Shown: positions 1 through 7,970 of the stretch, piece by piece
Layout of the letters: the number at the start of each line of letters is the position of its first letter
Numbering within the stretch: position 1 is the first letter of the stretch
Source of the DNA: Deltaproteobacteria bacterium
GTDB taxonomy: Bacteria; Myxococcota_A; UBA9042; DTJE01
DNA length: 32,409 nt
Assembly (NCBI GenBank): GCA_029555025.1
Contig: JAKPTZ010000027.1
Location: 1-32,409 of the forward strand
Reading direction: 5' to 3'
Position numbers and translations under genes: made by a program
Notes under the pieces: model-generated
The model's input: only the letters and a program-made list of their open reading frames with translations
Databases searched by the model: none
Told to the model about the DNA's origin: nothing

Positions 1-568
1 CGTTAAGCATCGGGGCATCAAACGCGGCTGCCGGCACTTCACGACCGGGAGCCAGACGCACGACAGCACCCGCCTTCAGCAGGTGCAGCAGGCGGACAAG
101 GCGCTGGGCCTCCTCTTCCTTCTCGCGGCACCGGTTCAGCATGTTCATGATGTCCAGCCAGGCCCGGCTGTGGATCATCAAGCCGACATCGACACGATCC
201 TCGGTGACCAGGACGCCAAGGAATCCGTGCCTGTGATACTCGCCGGCATCGCTTATCTGGTCCGGAAGCGCGACCTTTCTGTCCAGGACGGGGGCAATCG
301 CCTTCTTCTGCTCGGCGGTCCTTGTGAAATAAAGGGCCATCTCGGCGACCTGACGGCCATTGAAGACCGACGGAGTATGCGGCGTCACGGCCCGGGCGAA
401 TGTAACATCCGACTGGCGCAGGGCCTTTTCCGCCGCATCACCCACGATGTTCAGCAACTCGCCGACGCGCATCCGTTCCATGTTGTACATGTTGGACGCC
501 CGCTTCTTCTGCTGGAAGGCGGAAAATACCGCGTCGTCGAAACCGTTGAAAGCTTCAGCCGAAAACAC
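1..568 (-). CDS. Unrecognised protein, 3' end cut by the window edge
   Basis: An open frame runs leftward from a GTG at 566-568 to the left edge without a stop, giving about 189 visible residues. The GTG is chosen because an AAGGGG ribosome-binding sequence lies about six bases upstream. The protein has no signal peptide or membrane segment and is probably cytoplasmic. The first 60 residues are mostly helical and charged (for example FSAFQQKKRASNMYNMERMR). A later part, FLGVLVTEDRVDVGLMIHS, reads like a beta-strand pair, and a basic helical stretch near the edge holds CREKEEEAQRLVRLLHLL. Codon pattern and GC match the neighbours. I do not recognise the family and assign no function. It reads in the same direction as mazEF, which lies 175 bases upstream, but no clear promoter was seen between them. 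Confidence 0.7.
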   Translation of the reverse strand, partial: MFSAEAFNGFDDAVFSAFQQKKRASNMYNMERMRVGELLNIVGDAAEKALRQSDVTFARAVTPHTPSVFNGRQVAEMALYFTRTAEQKKAIAPVLDRKVALPDQISDAGEYHRHGFLGVLVTEDRVDVGLMIHSRAWLDIMNMLNRCREKEEEAQRLVRLLHLLKAGAVVRLAPGREVPAAAFDAPMLN

Positions 569-743
569 TGCGAACCCCTTGAATCATCCGAACCGCGTCA
601 CGGTAAACCACCGGACAGGCCCGCGCACGCGGCGCAGGGTCGCAAGTGTAATCGAAGCGGCGTGGATTGTGTAGGGGCCATCTTGGTCACCGGCAGGCCG
701 AAGAGCCGATAATCCGCCCGAAGGTCGAAACCGTGGATGAAGA

Positions 744-1094
744 TCAGGAAATCAGCGAGGCGATTCGTTCGATCACCGCCCTGATCCGGTCATCGGAAAG
801 ACGTCCTGCCAAGCTGGCGTTACGTTCCCGCCATGCAACGCTTCGAACCTGGTCGCAGAGCACGGCGCCAACCACGCAGCCCCCGGTCGGCAACGGTACC
901 TCGAACGGATACCCCTTGATATGGCTTGTAATTGGGCACATCAGGGCCAGGCCCACCCGTCTGTTGTAGTCGTCCGGCGATACGACGACCGCCGGCCGTC
1001 GCCCGGCCTGTTCATGTCCACGGGCTGGATTCAAATCGATCCAGACGATATCACCGCGACCTGGAACAAACGGAATCCTGTCGTCGGCTACCAT
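744..1094 (-). CDS. mazF: MazF/PemK-type mRNA interferase toxin
   Basis: This 116-residue protein has the MazF/PemK layout. An N-terminal GDIVWIDLNPARGHEQ strand-loop is followed by the hallmark GRRPAVVVSPDDYN, then a central CPITSHIKGYPFEV strand region and a C-terminal VLCDQVRSVAW segment. The family cleaves single-stranded mRNA at short sequences and is held inactive by its antitoxin. Length is normal and no key segment is missing. Its start overlaps the end of the upstream antitoxin frame by 7 bases, so the two are translationally coupled as in a classic mazEF operon. The target sequence cannot be read from the gene. Confidence 0.93.
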   Translation of the reverse strand: MVADDRIPFVPGRGDIVWIDLNPARGHEQAGRRPAVVVSPDDYNRRVGLALMCPITSHIKGYPFEVPLPTGGCVVGAVLCDQVRSVAWRERNASLAGRLSDDRIRAVIERIASLIS

Positions 1095-1330
1095 GCTTCG
1101 CCCCCGACCGGGTCACCAAAGTCTTCAGACGCATGCATATTTTCAGGGGTTACCTTCATCAAGGCATCTGAAAGGCGGAATTCGTGCGAACTGACAGCGC
1201 GTATGAATATGCGGTCGCCCTCGAGATCAATCTGCACCAGGCCGTCCTTCACAAGGCCGATCTGCCTGGCAAAGGCCATTGGTATGCGCAGCGCCAGACT
1301 GTTTCCCCACTTCTGAACCTTTGCTTCCAT
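1088..1330 (-). CDS. mazE: MazE-type antitoxin (AbrB/SpoVT fold)
   Basis: An 80-residue protein beginning MEAKVQKWGNSLALRIP, the typical swapped-hairpin DNA-binding start of MazE antitoxins. The acidic C-terminal half (for example TPENMHASEDFGDP) would wrap and block MazF. An in-frame start 20 codons further upstream exists, but it is rejected because a sigma-70 promoter covers that region and because the ATG at 1328-1330 has GGAC about six bases before it. The gene is first in the operon and overlaps mazF by 7 bases. Members of this family usually repress their own promoter, and a short inverted repeat over the -10 region would fit that. The pair could serve in stress response or plasmid/island stabilisation. 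No mobile element is seen here. Confidence 0.9.
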   Translation of the reverse strand: MEAKVQKWGNSLALRIPMAFARQIGLVKDGLVQIDLEGDRIFIRAVSSHEFRLSDALMKVTPENMHASEDFGDPVGGEAW

Positions 1331-1357
1331 TTCATGTCCGCAAATGAATCTACATTG

Positions 1358-1386
1358 AAGATACAATCCATACTCCAGAGTGTCAA
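1358..1386 (-). promoter_or_regulatory. Sigma-70-type promoter of mazEF
   Basis: On the minus strand TTGACA (1381-1386) and TATCTT (1358-1363) are separated by exactly 17 bases. The expected transcription start lies near 1351, about 20 bases before the mazE ATG. A short inverted repeat, ATCT (1348-1351) and AGAT (1359-1362), spans the -10 and start site and could be an antitoxin operator. That last point is speculative. Confidence 0.75.
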
Positions 1387-1606
1387 ACATGAATGAATAT
1401 ATCGGATGGTTCCGCTTGTTGTTTCAAGGTATCGGCGTGGATCGGTCGCCTTCATCCGGGCACTGGACGGGGCTGATAATGAACGCTTCCACGACGTGTC
1501 CGATTTTGCTAGATTACACCGTGAAAATGCACGCCGCGCCGCGATTTTGGCAAGGGTGCATTCACCAGTCGCCATCATCGGGCGGAACTTCTGTCGGGGT
1601 GACTTC

Positions 1607-2761
1607 TTGAAACGGACATTGACGGCTTTCCTGCTGCTCGCTTCATCCGGAGCCTGCATGCTGTCCTGCGCGGCGCGCGAATCCGACGACCGGACGCAGT
1701 ACACGGTTGTTGCCGATGACAACTTCGGGCGGAAGTTCCCCGGCGACAAATGGATCGTCGGTATCGGTGAATCATCCCGGGGCCCGGCCGACGCCGGCGT
1801 CCAGGCCAGGGCAAGAATTGCCGAGCAGCTTGAATCAAGCATCAGGACTGAATTCAAGTCGGCAACGCGGCTGGATTCAAAGCAATCCGGGGATGCGGCG
1901 CCAGTCTCTTCCGAGCGCCATTCGATCACTTCGGAATCCATCGTGCGTTCGACCTTTGAACACGCCGAACTGATCCGGGTCGTTGATGACATGGGTTCAT
2001 GCAACGGCGGACTCTGCACCGCCGTGGCCGTGTTGAACCGGGATCAGGCTGCGGCCGTCTTCCAAAGGGAATACAACCAGGCGGTGATTGATTTCCAGGC
2101 CGCGGCGACCCAGGCACATGTGCTGGCCGGCGGCGGTACCCCGGCGGATGCGGGTGAATCCGACATCATTTCCAGCGAAGGCGGGACGCCCGTCGTCCGG
2201 ACGGATGACCTTTCCGCGTTCGCCTCGGCTTACAACGCCGCTGCCAGGGCGTACAAATCAATCGACACCGCCGCGGCCAGGGCCGCTGCCGTCGGGCGCC
2301 CGTTGAAGGTCGCGGCCGACATCATGGCCGCATGGTCCGGGCTGCGGGCCGCGCGTGCGATGATGGCCGCTTCCGTTTCGCCGATGGTGACCGTCGAGCC
2401 GCCGGAACCAGGACCGGGTGGGGAAATCGTTCACACGATAATCCGGGCACTTTCCGACCTCGGGGTGACGGCCGAGGCCTCCAGCACCTGCAACGGGGCC
2501 GTCCATCTGCGCCCATCGTCGCCGATTGATTGCCGACGCGCCCGAATGGGTTGGGACTGCGCCGCCACTGTAAGGATTTCGGCTTCGGGATGCCGGCCGG
2601 GGTCGGCCGCATACGAGTTTGTCATCGATGGTGAACGCCTTTCAGGAACATCCCCATACGACCAGGACAAGGCAAGGGCGGCCGCGCGGCTTGCCGTGAC
2701 ACCCGAAGCCATCATGGACGGCATCAGGAACGGCCTGAAGGATTTCATCCCGCTTGACTGA
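1607..2761 (+). CDS. LPP20-like envelope lipoprotein
   Basis: A 384-residue protein. The start is the TTG at 1607, because GGGGTGA lies directly upstream and the frame then opens with a lipoprotein signal: KR, a hydrophobic run TLTAFLLLASSG, then two candidate lipid cysteines at residues 17 and 21. The frame is open further upstream, but that part has no RBS and would bury the signal. Residues around 45-75 (DKWIVGIGESSRG, then ADAGVQARARIAEQL) match the LPP20 family pattern of a W-x-x-G-x-G strand followed by an Ala/Arg-rich helix. Later parts hold alanine-rich helices (VIDFQAAATQAH and AYNAAARAYKS) and a C-terminal domain with paired cysteines (STCNGAVHL, PIDCRRARMGWDCAA, SGCRPG). LPP20 proteins are outer-membrane lipoproteins of mostly unknown role, some linked to flagella or motility. 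It is transcribed away from mazEF. Confidence 0.75.
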   Translation: MKRTLTAFLLLASSGACMLSCAARESDDRTQYTVVADDNFGRKFPGDKWIVGIGESSRGPADAGVQARARIAEQLESSIRTEFKSATRLDSKQSGDAAPVSSERHSITSESIVRSTFEHAELIRVVDDMGSCNGGLCTAVAVLNRDQAAAVFQREYNQAVIDFQAAATQAHVLAGGGTPADAGESDIISSEGGTPVVRTDDLSAFASAYNAAARAYKSIDTAAARAAAVGRPLKVAADIMAAWSGLRAARAMMAASVSPMVTVEPPEPGPGGEIVHTIIRALSDLGVTAEASSTCNGAVHLRPSSPIDCRRARMGWDCAATVRISASGCRPGSAAYEFVIDGERLSGTSPYDQDKARAAARLAVTPEAIMDGIRNGLKDFIPLD

Positions 2762-2839
2762 TCGTTGCATTCGGATTTCACGGGACAGACGAAAAAGAAC
2801 CAGGGTTCCCGCGCAGGCATTCAACGCAGAGTATCAGCA

Positions 2840-2885
2840 CAGGCCGTCCGCGCATGCCGTCCGAACAGGCCGTCCGCGCATGCCG
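2840..2885. repeat. Two copies of a 20-base direct repeat
   Basis: The 20 bases at 2840-2859 recur identically at 2866-2885, giving a 26-base period. They lie in the 149-base gap between the convergent ends of the LPP20-like gene and hutH. The flanking bases contain further partial copies of GGCCGTCCG. No reading frame explains the pair. Confidence 0.85.
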
Positions 2886-2910
2886 ACCGCGCTGTCCGAC
2901 AGCCCCGCCG

Positions 2911-4455
2911 TCACCACCGGCCAAGCCCCGCAACCGGCCAGGCCGTTTCGACCAGGCCGCCACCCGGGACAAGCAGGCGGTCAATGGCTTCGATGTCGTA
3001 TGAAATCACGCGATCCGTGCGTAATGGTTCAACCACCTGGCGAACGGTATCGAGCGCGGCCGCGATTGCCGGCGCCGGACGCCCACGGTCGTGCCGCAGG
3101 TCGATGGCGGCGCAGGCGGCCAGAATCTCGACGGCAATGACCCGGCGCGTATTGACCACGACTGCGGCGGCCTTCAGGGCGGCGGTCATGCCCATGCTGA
3201 CGTGATCCTCGCGATTTGCGGATGTCGGGATTGAATCGACGGATGCCGGGTGCGCAAGTATCTTGTTTTCCGAAACAAGCGATGCCGCCGCGACCTGCGC
3301 AATCATCAATCCGCTGCAAAGCCCGGAGTCCGGGGCCAGGAAAGCCGGAAGGCCGTACGACAGCTTCGGGTTGACCAGGTGTTCGACGCGACGGTCGGAA
3401 ATCGAACCGAGCTCGGCCACCGCGATTGCCAGCAGATCCAGGGCAATGGCGACAGGCTCGCCGTGAAAATTTCCGCCCGAGACGATGTCGCCGTCAAAGA
3501 AGACGAGCGGATTGTCGGTTGCACTGTTGATTTCGATTTCGATGACTCGACGGATATGGTCCAGGTTGTCCCGAACCGCGCCATGAACCTGCGGCATGCA
3601 CCGGTACGAATACGGATCCTGGACGCGCCCGCAATTGACATGCGCGTGTCGCAACTCACTGCCATCAAGCAAGGCCCGAAGGATGCGGGCGGATTCGATC
3701 TGGCCGGGATGCGGCCTGGCCGCGACGACCCGGTGGTCAAACGCGTCCGGCGTTCCCATCAATCCTTCCAGCGACATGGCCCCGGCAAGTTCCGCCGCCG
3801 CGACAAGATGATACGCATCCATCAGGGCCAACAGCCCGACGGCCGTCAGCACCTGGGTACCGTTGACCAGGGCCAGGCCCTCTTTCGGCATCAGCGTGAC
3901 CGGCTTGATTCCGGCCGCGTCAAGCGCCTGGATGGTTGGCACCACCTTGCCCTGATACTCGGCCCGCCCTTCCCCGATCATCGAAAGAGCAATATGGGCA
4001 AGCGGCGCAAGATCCCCCGATGCCCCTACCGACCCGCGGGAAGGAACGACCGGGTGAATGCCGGCATTCAGCATGTCAGCCAGGGTCTGTGTGGTTTCCA
4101 GGCGAATCCCGGCATTCCCCGTTGCGAGGACTGCCACGCGCAGACACATCGCGGCGCGGACCACATCGGTCGGCAGCGGGTCGCCAACGCCGGCGGCATG
4201 TGAACGAATAAGGTTGAATTGAAGCGCCGACAGGTCATTCGGGCTTATCGCGACCTCGGCCAACGCACCGAACCCGGTATTAATTCCGTAATGGGCCAGC
4301 CCGTCACCAAGACGGCCTTCGACAACCGCCCTTCCCCGCCGAATCCTTTCGACCGCATCAGCGGAAAGGGACACCCTTGCGCCATTGCGCGCGACCTCGT
4401 GAACCATTTCGATTGTCAGCGGGACTGCACCGATTATCACTTCACTGGAGTTCAT
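2911..4455 (-). CDS. hutH: Histidine ammonia-lyase
   Basis: Converts L-histidine to urocanate and ammonia, the first step of histidine degradation, in the cytoplasm. The 514-residue length is normal. Residues 145-147 are the Ala-Ser-Gly triad, in [14 protein letters not shown], that cyclises to the MIO electrophile. Tyr56 in HYGINTGFG matches the catalytic tyrosine, and [11 protein letters not shown] carries the Ser-His pair that separates histidine lyases from tyrosine lyases. The catalytic glutamate segment reads [11 protein letters not shown], with Arg where many family members have Gln. The start ATG at 4453-4455 has only a weak RBS (CTGAG). No hutU, hutI or hutG is in the window, so the rest of the pathway must be elsewhere or absent. 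It is transcribed divergently from nfu. An aromatic ammonia-lyase role is less likely but not excluded by eye. Confidence 0.95.
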   Translation of the reverse strand: MNSSEVIIGAVPLTIEMVHEVARNGARVSLSADAVERIRRGRAVVEGRLGDGLAHYGINTGFGALAEVAISPNDLSALQFNLIRSHAAGVGDPLPTDVVRAAMCLRVAVLATGNAGIRLETTQTLADMLNAGIHPVVPSRGSVGASGDLAPLAHIALSMIGEGRAEYQGKVVPTIQALDAAGIKPVTLMPKEGLALVNGTQVLTAVGLLALMDAYHLVAAAELAGAMSLEGLMGTPDAFDHRVVAARPHPGQIESARILRALLDGSELRHAHVNCGRVQDPYSYRCMPQVHGAVRDNLDHIRRVIEIEINSATDNPLVFFDGDIVSGGNFHGEPVAIALDLLAIAVAELGSISDRRVEHLVNPKLSYGLPAFLAPDSGLCSGLMIAQVAAASLVSENKILAHPASVDSIPTSANREDHVSMGMTAALKAAAVVVNTRRVIAVEILAACAAIDLRHDRGRPAPAIAAALDTVRQVVEPLRTDRVISYDIEAIDRLLVPGGGLVETAWPVAGLGRW

Positions 4456-4482
4456 CTCAGCACCGGTTCAAAGACTGGGCTG

Positions 4483-4510
4483 ATTCTATCCGAACCGACC
4501 GCGAATCCAA
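4483..4510 (-). promoter_or_regulatory. Possible hutH promoter
   Basis: On the minus strand a good -10 box, TAGAAT (4483-4488), lies 16 bases from a poor -35 (TTGGAT, 4505-4510), about 28 bases before the hutH start. The divergent nfu side has a TTGACA at 4540-4545 but no convincing -10 at 16-18 bases. Both are weak calls. Confidence 0.35.
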
Positions 4511-4595
4511 CAGTCTTACGGGGATTTTTGACCAGCCGGTTGACAACATTCACGCCAGTAAGCATCCTTCACTTGCCTTTTGCTGGGGAATCCAG

Positions 4596-4874
4596 ATGTC
4601 CGACGAACTTAACAACAAGCAGGAAGCAGTACTGAACGCGGAAGAACACCGCATCGCCATCGATCGCGTCGTCAATGCCATCAGGCCGGCTCTTCAGCGG
4701 GACGGCGGCGACTGCGAAGTCGTCGATGTTTCACCCGATGGGAAGACGGTCTTCATGAAACTGAAAGGGGCATGCAGCCACTGCCCGTCGGCGATTTACA
4801 CGCTGAAATTCGGAATCGAGCAGACACTTCGTGAAATGGTTCCGGGTGTTGAGACCGTTGAACAGGTCTGGTGA
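4596..4874 (+). CDS. Nfu-type iron-sulfur cluster carrier (NifU C-terminal domain)
   Basis: A 92-residue protein consisting of little more than the NifU C-terminal (Nfu) domain. Residues 25-90 contain IRPALQRDGGDCEVVDV, a strand, then GACSHCPSA with the CxxC pair that holds a 4Fe-4S cluster between two subunits, and the closing helix TLKFGIEQTLREMVPG. Such proteins carry and deliver iron-sulfur clusters in the cytoplasm. There is no SufE/IscU-like N-terminal domain and no suf/isc gene nearby, so it is a stand-alone carrier. The ATG at 4596 is chosen because TGGGGA precedes it at good spacing. Frame extends upstream but without homology. The gene sits just before the tRNA pair, which has its own promoter. 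Confidence 0.92.
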   Translation: MSDELNNKQEAVLNAEEHRIAIDRVVNAIRPALQRDGGDCEVVDVSPDGKTVFMKLKGACSHCPSAIYTLKFGIEQTLREMVPGVETVEQVW

Positions 4875-4928
4875 TCGCCACGTGGGTATGATTTTTTCCG
4901 GGTAAATGCGGCGGCCATCAAAAATTTG

Positions 4929-4957
4929 TTGACAGAAGGCCGTTCTGACCGTAAATT
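4929..4957 (+). promoter_or_regulatory. Strong sigma-70-type promoter for the tRNA pair
   Basis: TTGACA (4929-4934) and TAAATT (4952-4957) are spaced by exactly 17 bases. The expected start point is about 10 bases before the first base of tRNA-Val. This is the best promoter match in the window together with that of mazEF, as expected for stable RNA. Confidence 0.85.
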
Positions 4958-4975
4958 CACCCTCGCTTTTGCCCC

Positions 4976-5048
4976 GGGCGAATAGCTCAGTCGGGAGAGC
5001 ATCGGCTTTACACGCCGAGGGTCACAGGTTCGAACCCTGTTTCGCCCA
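4976..5048 (+). tRNA. tRNA-Val (anticodon TAC)
   Basis: The acceptor arms GGGCGAA and TTCGCCC pair fully. The D stem GCTC/GAGC, the anticodon stem TCGGC/GCCGA with loop TTTACAC, and the T stem ACAGG/CCTGT with loop TTCGAAC are all intact. The anticodon is TAC, valine. The sequence after the discriminator A is CTG, so the 3' CCA is not encoded and must be added by tRNA nucleotidyltransferase, unlike in the next tRNA. Confidence 0.97.
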
Positions 5049-5075
5049 CTGTTTCCTGACTGGAATTGACAAACT

Positions 5076-5152
<77 letters not shown>

Positions 5153-5156
5153 GTTG

Positions 5157-5186
5157 AAAAACCCCGCTTCGGCGGGGTTTTTTTTT
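5157..5186 (+). terminator. Intrinsic terminator of the tRNA operon
   Basis: A perfect six-base GC stem, CCCCGC (5162-5167) and GCGGGG (5172-5177), with a stable TTCG tetraloop is followed by nine T residues (5178-5186). Four A residues precede it, so it could also act on the other strand. Confidence 0.95.
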
Positions 5187-5242
5187 GACCGTCGGATCGA
5201 TTTTTTGAAGTATTCTGGGCTTCGGTTTCATTCGGGGCTTCG

Positions 5243-6436
5243 ATGGTTCATACGGGATTATCAATTCTGGTCGAGGACGCTCTTGGATACGGCAGCGTTC
5301 CGGCCGTGCCGCGCGGCGCCCGTGTCGGCCTTGTCTGCCACGGCGCTTCCGTTGATCAGCATCTTCGATACACGTTCGACCTGCTTGCTGCCGCCGGATA
5401 CGATCTGCGTTTTATCCTCGCGCCCGAACACGGGCTTTTCGGCGATGTTCCGTACATGCAGCGGGTTGAACATTCAAGGCTTTCCCACCTTGGCGTGCCC
5501 GTCGTGAGCCTTTACGGCGACTCGATTGATCAGCTTCGCCCGCCACCGGGCCTTCTTGAAGGAATCGACTGCCTGGTCTGCGATATTCAGGATGTCGGAA
5601 GCCGGTATTACACATACATTGCGACCATGGCCATCCTGATGGAGGTCTGCTCCGGCACCGGCATAAGGTTCGTGGTGCTGGACAGACCGAATCCGATTGG
5701 GCTGGATCTGGTCGAGGGAAATATCATCCCGCCGACGATGCGTTCTTTTGTCGGATACATGCAGCTTCCTGCCCGGCATGCGCTTACTCCGGGCGAGGCG
5801 GCGCTTCATTATCGCAATGTCACCGGGCTTGACCTGGATCTCCAGGTGGTTGCCTGCCGTGGACTGTCAAGAACCATGACCTGGCACGACATGGATCTTC
5901 CCTGGATTCCGCCGTCGCCAAACATACCGACACCCGAGACCGCGCTTGTCTATACGGGAATGTGCCTGCTGGAGGGCACCAACCTCAGTGAGGGTCGCGG
6001 AACAGCATCACCGTTCTTCCTCGCGGGGGCGCCGTTCATCACGGATCCCTGGGGCCTGGTGGCCGAGCTGAACCGAGCGATGCTTCCAGGCGTCGCATTC
6101 AGGCCGGTAAGGTTCACGCCGGCTTTCGACAAATGGGCTTCGAAATCATGCGGCGGCGTTCACGTTGTCGTGACCGATGAGTACGAGTTCAAGTCGCTTC
6201 TGACCGGGATGGTTCTGATTTCCACCATCGCCCGCATGTACGCCGGCCAGTTCAGCATCCGGACGCATGCATACGAGTTCGTCAGCGATACCCCTGCCCT
6301 GGATCTGCTGATTGGCGACCGCACAACGGGGAAGGCGCTTGTCATGGGTGTCGATGCGATGGATCTTTACAACGATCTGCAGGACAGGAATCATTCCTGG
6401 TGGGATCTGGTCCAGGACGTCCTGCTTTACAGATGA
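5243..6436 (+). CDS. namZ: DUF1343 / NamZ-type exo-beta-N-acetylmuramidase
   Basis: A 397-residue protein with the DUF1343 signature motifs in order: GLVCHGAS (start of the Rossmann-like part), LAPEHGLFGDVP, CDIQDVGSRYYTY, VVLDRPNPIG, PPSPNIPTPETALVY and EGTNLSEGRGTASPF. The characterised member, NamZ of Bacillus, removes N-acetylmuramic acid from the non-reducing end of peptidoglycan fragments, so a role in muropeptide recycling or salvage is likely. Length fits the family, slightly short because there is no N-terminal export signal: from the ATG at 5243 the first residues are MVHTGLSILVEDAL. It may therefore act in the cytoplasm. It starts 56 bases after the tRNA terminator and leads a rightward run that continues with nadD. 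Confidence 0.88.
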   Translation: MVHTGLSILVEDALGYGSVPAVPRGARVGLVCHGASVDQHLRYTFDLLAAAGYDLRFILAPEHGLFGDVPYMQRVEHSRLSHLGVPVVSLYGDSIDQLRPPPGLLEGIDCLVCDIQDVGSRYYTYIATMAILMEVCSGTGIRFVVLDRPNPIGLDLVEGNIIPPTMRSFVGYMQLPARHALTPGEAALHYRNVTGLDLDLQVVACRGLSRTMTWHDMDLPWIPPSPNIPTPETALVYTGMCLLEGTNLSEGRGTASPFFLAGAPFITDPWGLVAELNRAMLPGVAFRPVRFTPAFDKWASKSCGGVHVVVTDEYEFKSLLTGMVLISTIARMYAGQFSIRTHAYEFVSDTPALDLLIGDRTTGKALVMGVDAMDLYNDLQDRNHSWWDLVQDVLLYR

Positions 6437-6480
6437 TAGTGTCCGCCGGACAAGACCGGCGCGAAAACGGGTGATCGCAT

Positions 6481-7032
6481 ATGAGGGGTTTCACGGCAGT
6501 CTTTGGTGGAAGTTTCGATCCGCCGCACCTGGGCCATTCGCAGGCCGTATCCTGGCTTCTGGCACGCGGCGGGTGCGGCCGGGTCATCGTAATTCCGGCA
6601 TTTTCCCATGCCTTTGGCAAGGAAATGGCGGACTTCGAGCATCGGCTCCAGATGTGCCGGATTGCCTTTTTTCAGTTCGGCGCCGCAGTTGAGGTCTCGG
6701 ATATCGAGGCAATGTTGCCCACGCCTTCGTTTACAGTGAACACGGTTACGACCCTTCATGCCATGTATCCCACGGAAAACCTTCGCCTTGTCATCGGATC
6801 GGACATTCTTGCCGAAACTGATGACTGGAAGGATTTTGACCGGATTACGGCGATCGCGCCGCCAATCGTTCTTAACCGGGGCGGGTTTACCGGTGGCGGA
6901 CTGGGCAGTTTCCCGGCGATTGCGTCGTCAGGCGTTCGCGGCCGGATTGCGGCAGGTGATCGATGTGATGATGCCGTGGACGGCGATGTAATGAATTACA
7001 TTGAAAAATTCGGGCTGTATGGCCTGACTTGA
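6481..7032 (+). CDS. nadD: Nicotinate-nucleotide adenylyltransferase (NadD-like)
   Basis: A 183-residue nucleotidyltransferase. Residues 9-19, GGSFDPPHLGH, are the family ATP-binding motif with the HxxH-type histidines. EHRLQMCRIAF, LPTPSFTVNTV and LRLVIGSDIL are the next conserved blocks of NadD, which joins nicotinate mononucleotide and ATP to give deamido-NAD. The C-terminal motif, usually S-[ST]-T-x-x-R, reads ASSGVRGRIAAGD here, with Gly in place of Thr. The segment IPAFSHAFGKEMADFEHR also departs from the common substrate loop. It is therefore either a divergent NadD or a sister nucleotidyltransferase. A GGGTGAT sequence precedes the ATG. It follows namZ by 44 bases and is probably in the same operon. 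Confidence 0.82.
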   Translation: MRGFTAVFGGSFDPPHLGHSQAVSWLLARGGCGRVIVIPAFSHAFGKEMADFEHRLQMCRIAFFQFGAAVEVSDIEAMLPTPSFTVNTVTTLHAMYPTENLRLVIGSDILAETDDWKDFDRITAIAPPIVLNRGGFTGGGLGSFPAIASSGVRGRIAAGDRCDDAVDGDVMNYIEKFGLYGLT

Positions 7033-7106
7033 AGGCTGGCATCGCGCCTGGGGCGGAACCGATGGCCGGATGTCGGCTTTGGGCTGACAGCGGCACCAGG
7101 ATCGAA

Positions 7107-7961
7107 ATGACAAGGGAAGATGAAATCGCTGGTTACCGGCCGACGGTCGAAGTCAGGGTCGTCGTTTGCGGTCACGGACGGGTTGGCGGTTCCTTCGCGC
7201 GTTCATGCGTGCTTGCGGCAATACCGACATGGGTCATCGACGTTCAGAGCGTGGTGTATCAAATGCCCACGATTCTTCCAATCGGAATGAATGCCGCGAT
7301 GTCGGTGAAGTTCGTCCCGCCGGTTTCCTTGCCGACTCTCTGGTACCTTTGCACGCCCGAGCACGTCAACGACGACCTTGTCCGACAGATTTGCGAGTCG
7401 CCCGGATTCAATCGGGCAACCGACTGCATTGCGGTGGCGAGCGCGACCTGGGACACAAGTCGCGTGCCTGAAGACCTCGGCGCCAGTGTCGGCAGGGCCC
7501 ACCCTCTTCACCCTTTCCCGCCCGCGGCGACTTTGATGCCGGTGCCGTGCGGAACGCCGTTCGGGACATCCGGACTTCCCGAGTTTGCGATCCACCTGCT
7601 TGAATCAATGGGTTTCGTGCCGTTCGCACTTGATGATCAGGATCGTTACCTGTACCACGCCGCGGCTGTTCTTGTGTCCAACCTTCCGGCGGCCCTGGTC
7701 CAGCAGGCGGCCGGGATTTTTATGAGATGCGGCGTCCCCGATGGCCACGTCGTCGCTGCCGGAATGCTTTGTGCGCTTGCTGAAGTGATTTCGACATCTG
7801 GCCCGGCATCCGTTCCTGGCCCTGCGGCCCGTGGTGACCATCTTACCGTCAAGGCCGACCAGGACGCAATCGACCGGCATGACCCGGATACGGGCCATGT
7901 GCATCGAATTCTTTCGGAAGTGATCGTGAAGATGACATCCGGCAGCGACAATTCACGATAA
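7107..7961 (+). CDS. Rossmann-like and DUF2520 domain protein
   Basis: A 284-residue protein. The N-terminal half carries a dinucleotide-binding fold opening VRVVVCGHGRVGGSFARS, with the glycine-rich loop at about residues 17-22. The middle holds GASVGRAHPLHPFP, the conserved stretch seen where the Rossmann part joins the helical DUF2520 dimerisation domain. The C-terminal half is helical (LYHAAAVLVSNLPAALVQQA, then AGMLCALAEVI). Relatives resemble pyrroline-5-carboxylate reductase or F420-dependent oxidoreductases, but no substrate is known to me. The ATG at 7107 is chosen for its CAGGA six bases upstream. Frame is open back to 7029, where it would overlap the nadD stop, but those extra residues do not look folded. 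It is probably cotranscribed with nadD. Confidence 0.75.
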   Translation: MTREDEIAGYRPTVEVRVVVCGHGRVGGSFARSCVLAAIPTWVIDVQSVVYQMPTILPIGMNAAMSVKFVPPVSLPTLWYLCTPEHVNDDLVRQICESPGFNRATDCIAVASATWDTSRVPEDLGASVGRAHPLHPFPPAATLMPVPCGTPFGTSGLPEFAIHLLESMGFVPFALDDQDRYLYHAAAVLVSNLPAALVQQAAGIFMRCGVPDGHVVAAGMLCALAEVISTSGPASVPGPAARGDHLTVKADQDAIDRHDPDTGHVHRILSEVIVKMTSGSDNSR

Positions 7962-7970
7962 GGAGAAAAA

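Noticed and set aside
1249-2019. A 256-residue minus-strand frame overlapping mazE and the LPP20-like gene
   Set aside because: Both overlapped genes have family motifs and RBS sites. The frame has none.
2778-2984. A 68-residue cysteine-containing minus-strand frame after hutH
   Set aside because: It overlaps the hutH end and the direct repeats, and has no RBS, signal or domain pattern.
3250-4203. A 317-residue plus-strand frame
   Set aside because: It is antisense to hutH and has no recognisable motifs.
5065-5070. TTGACA just before tRNA-Asp as a second promoter
   Set aside because: The position would put the -10 box inside the tRNA. The upstream promoter explains both tRNAs.
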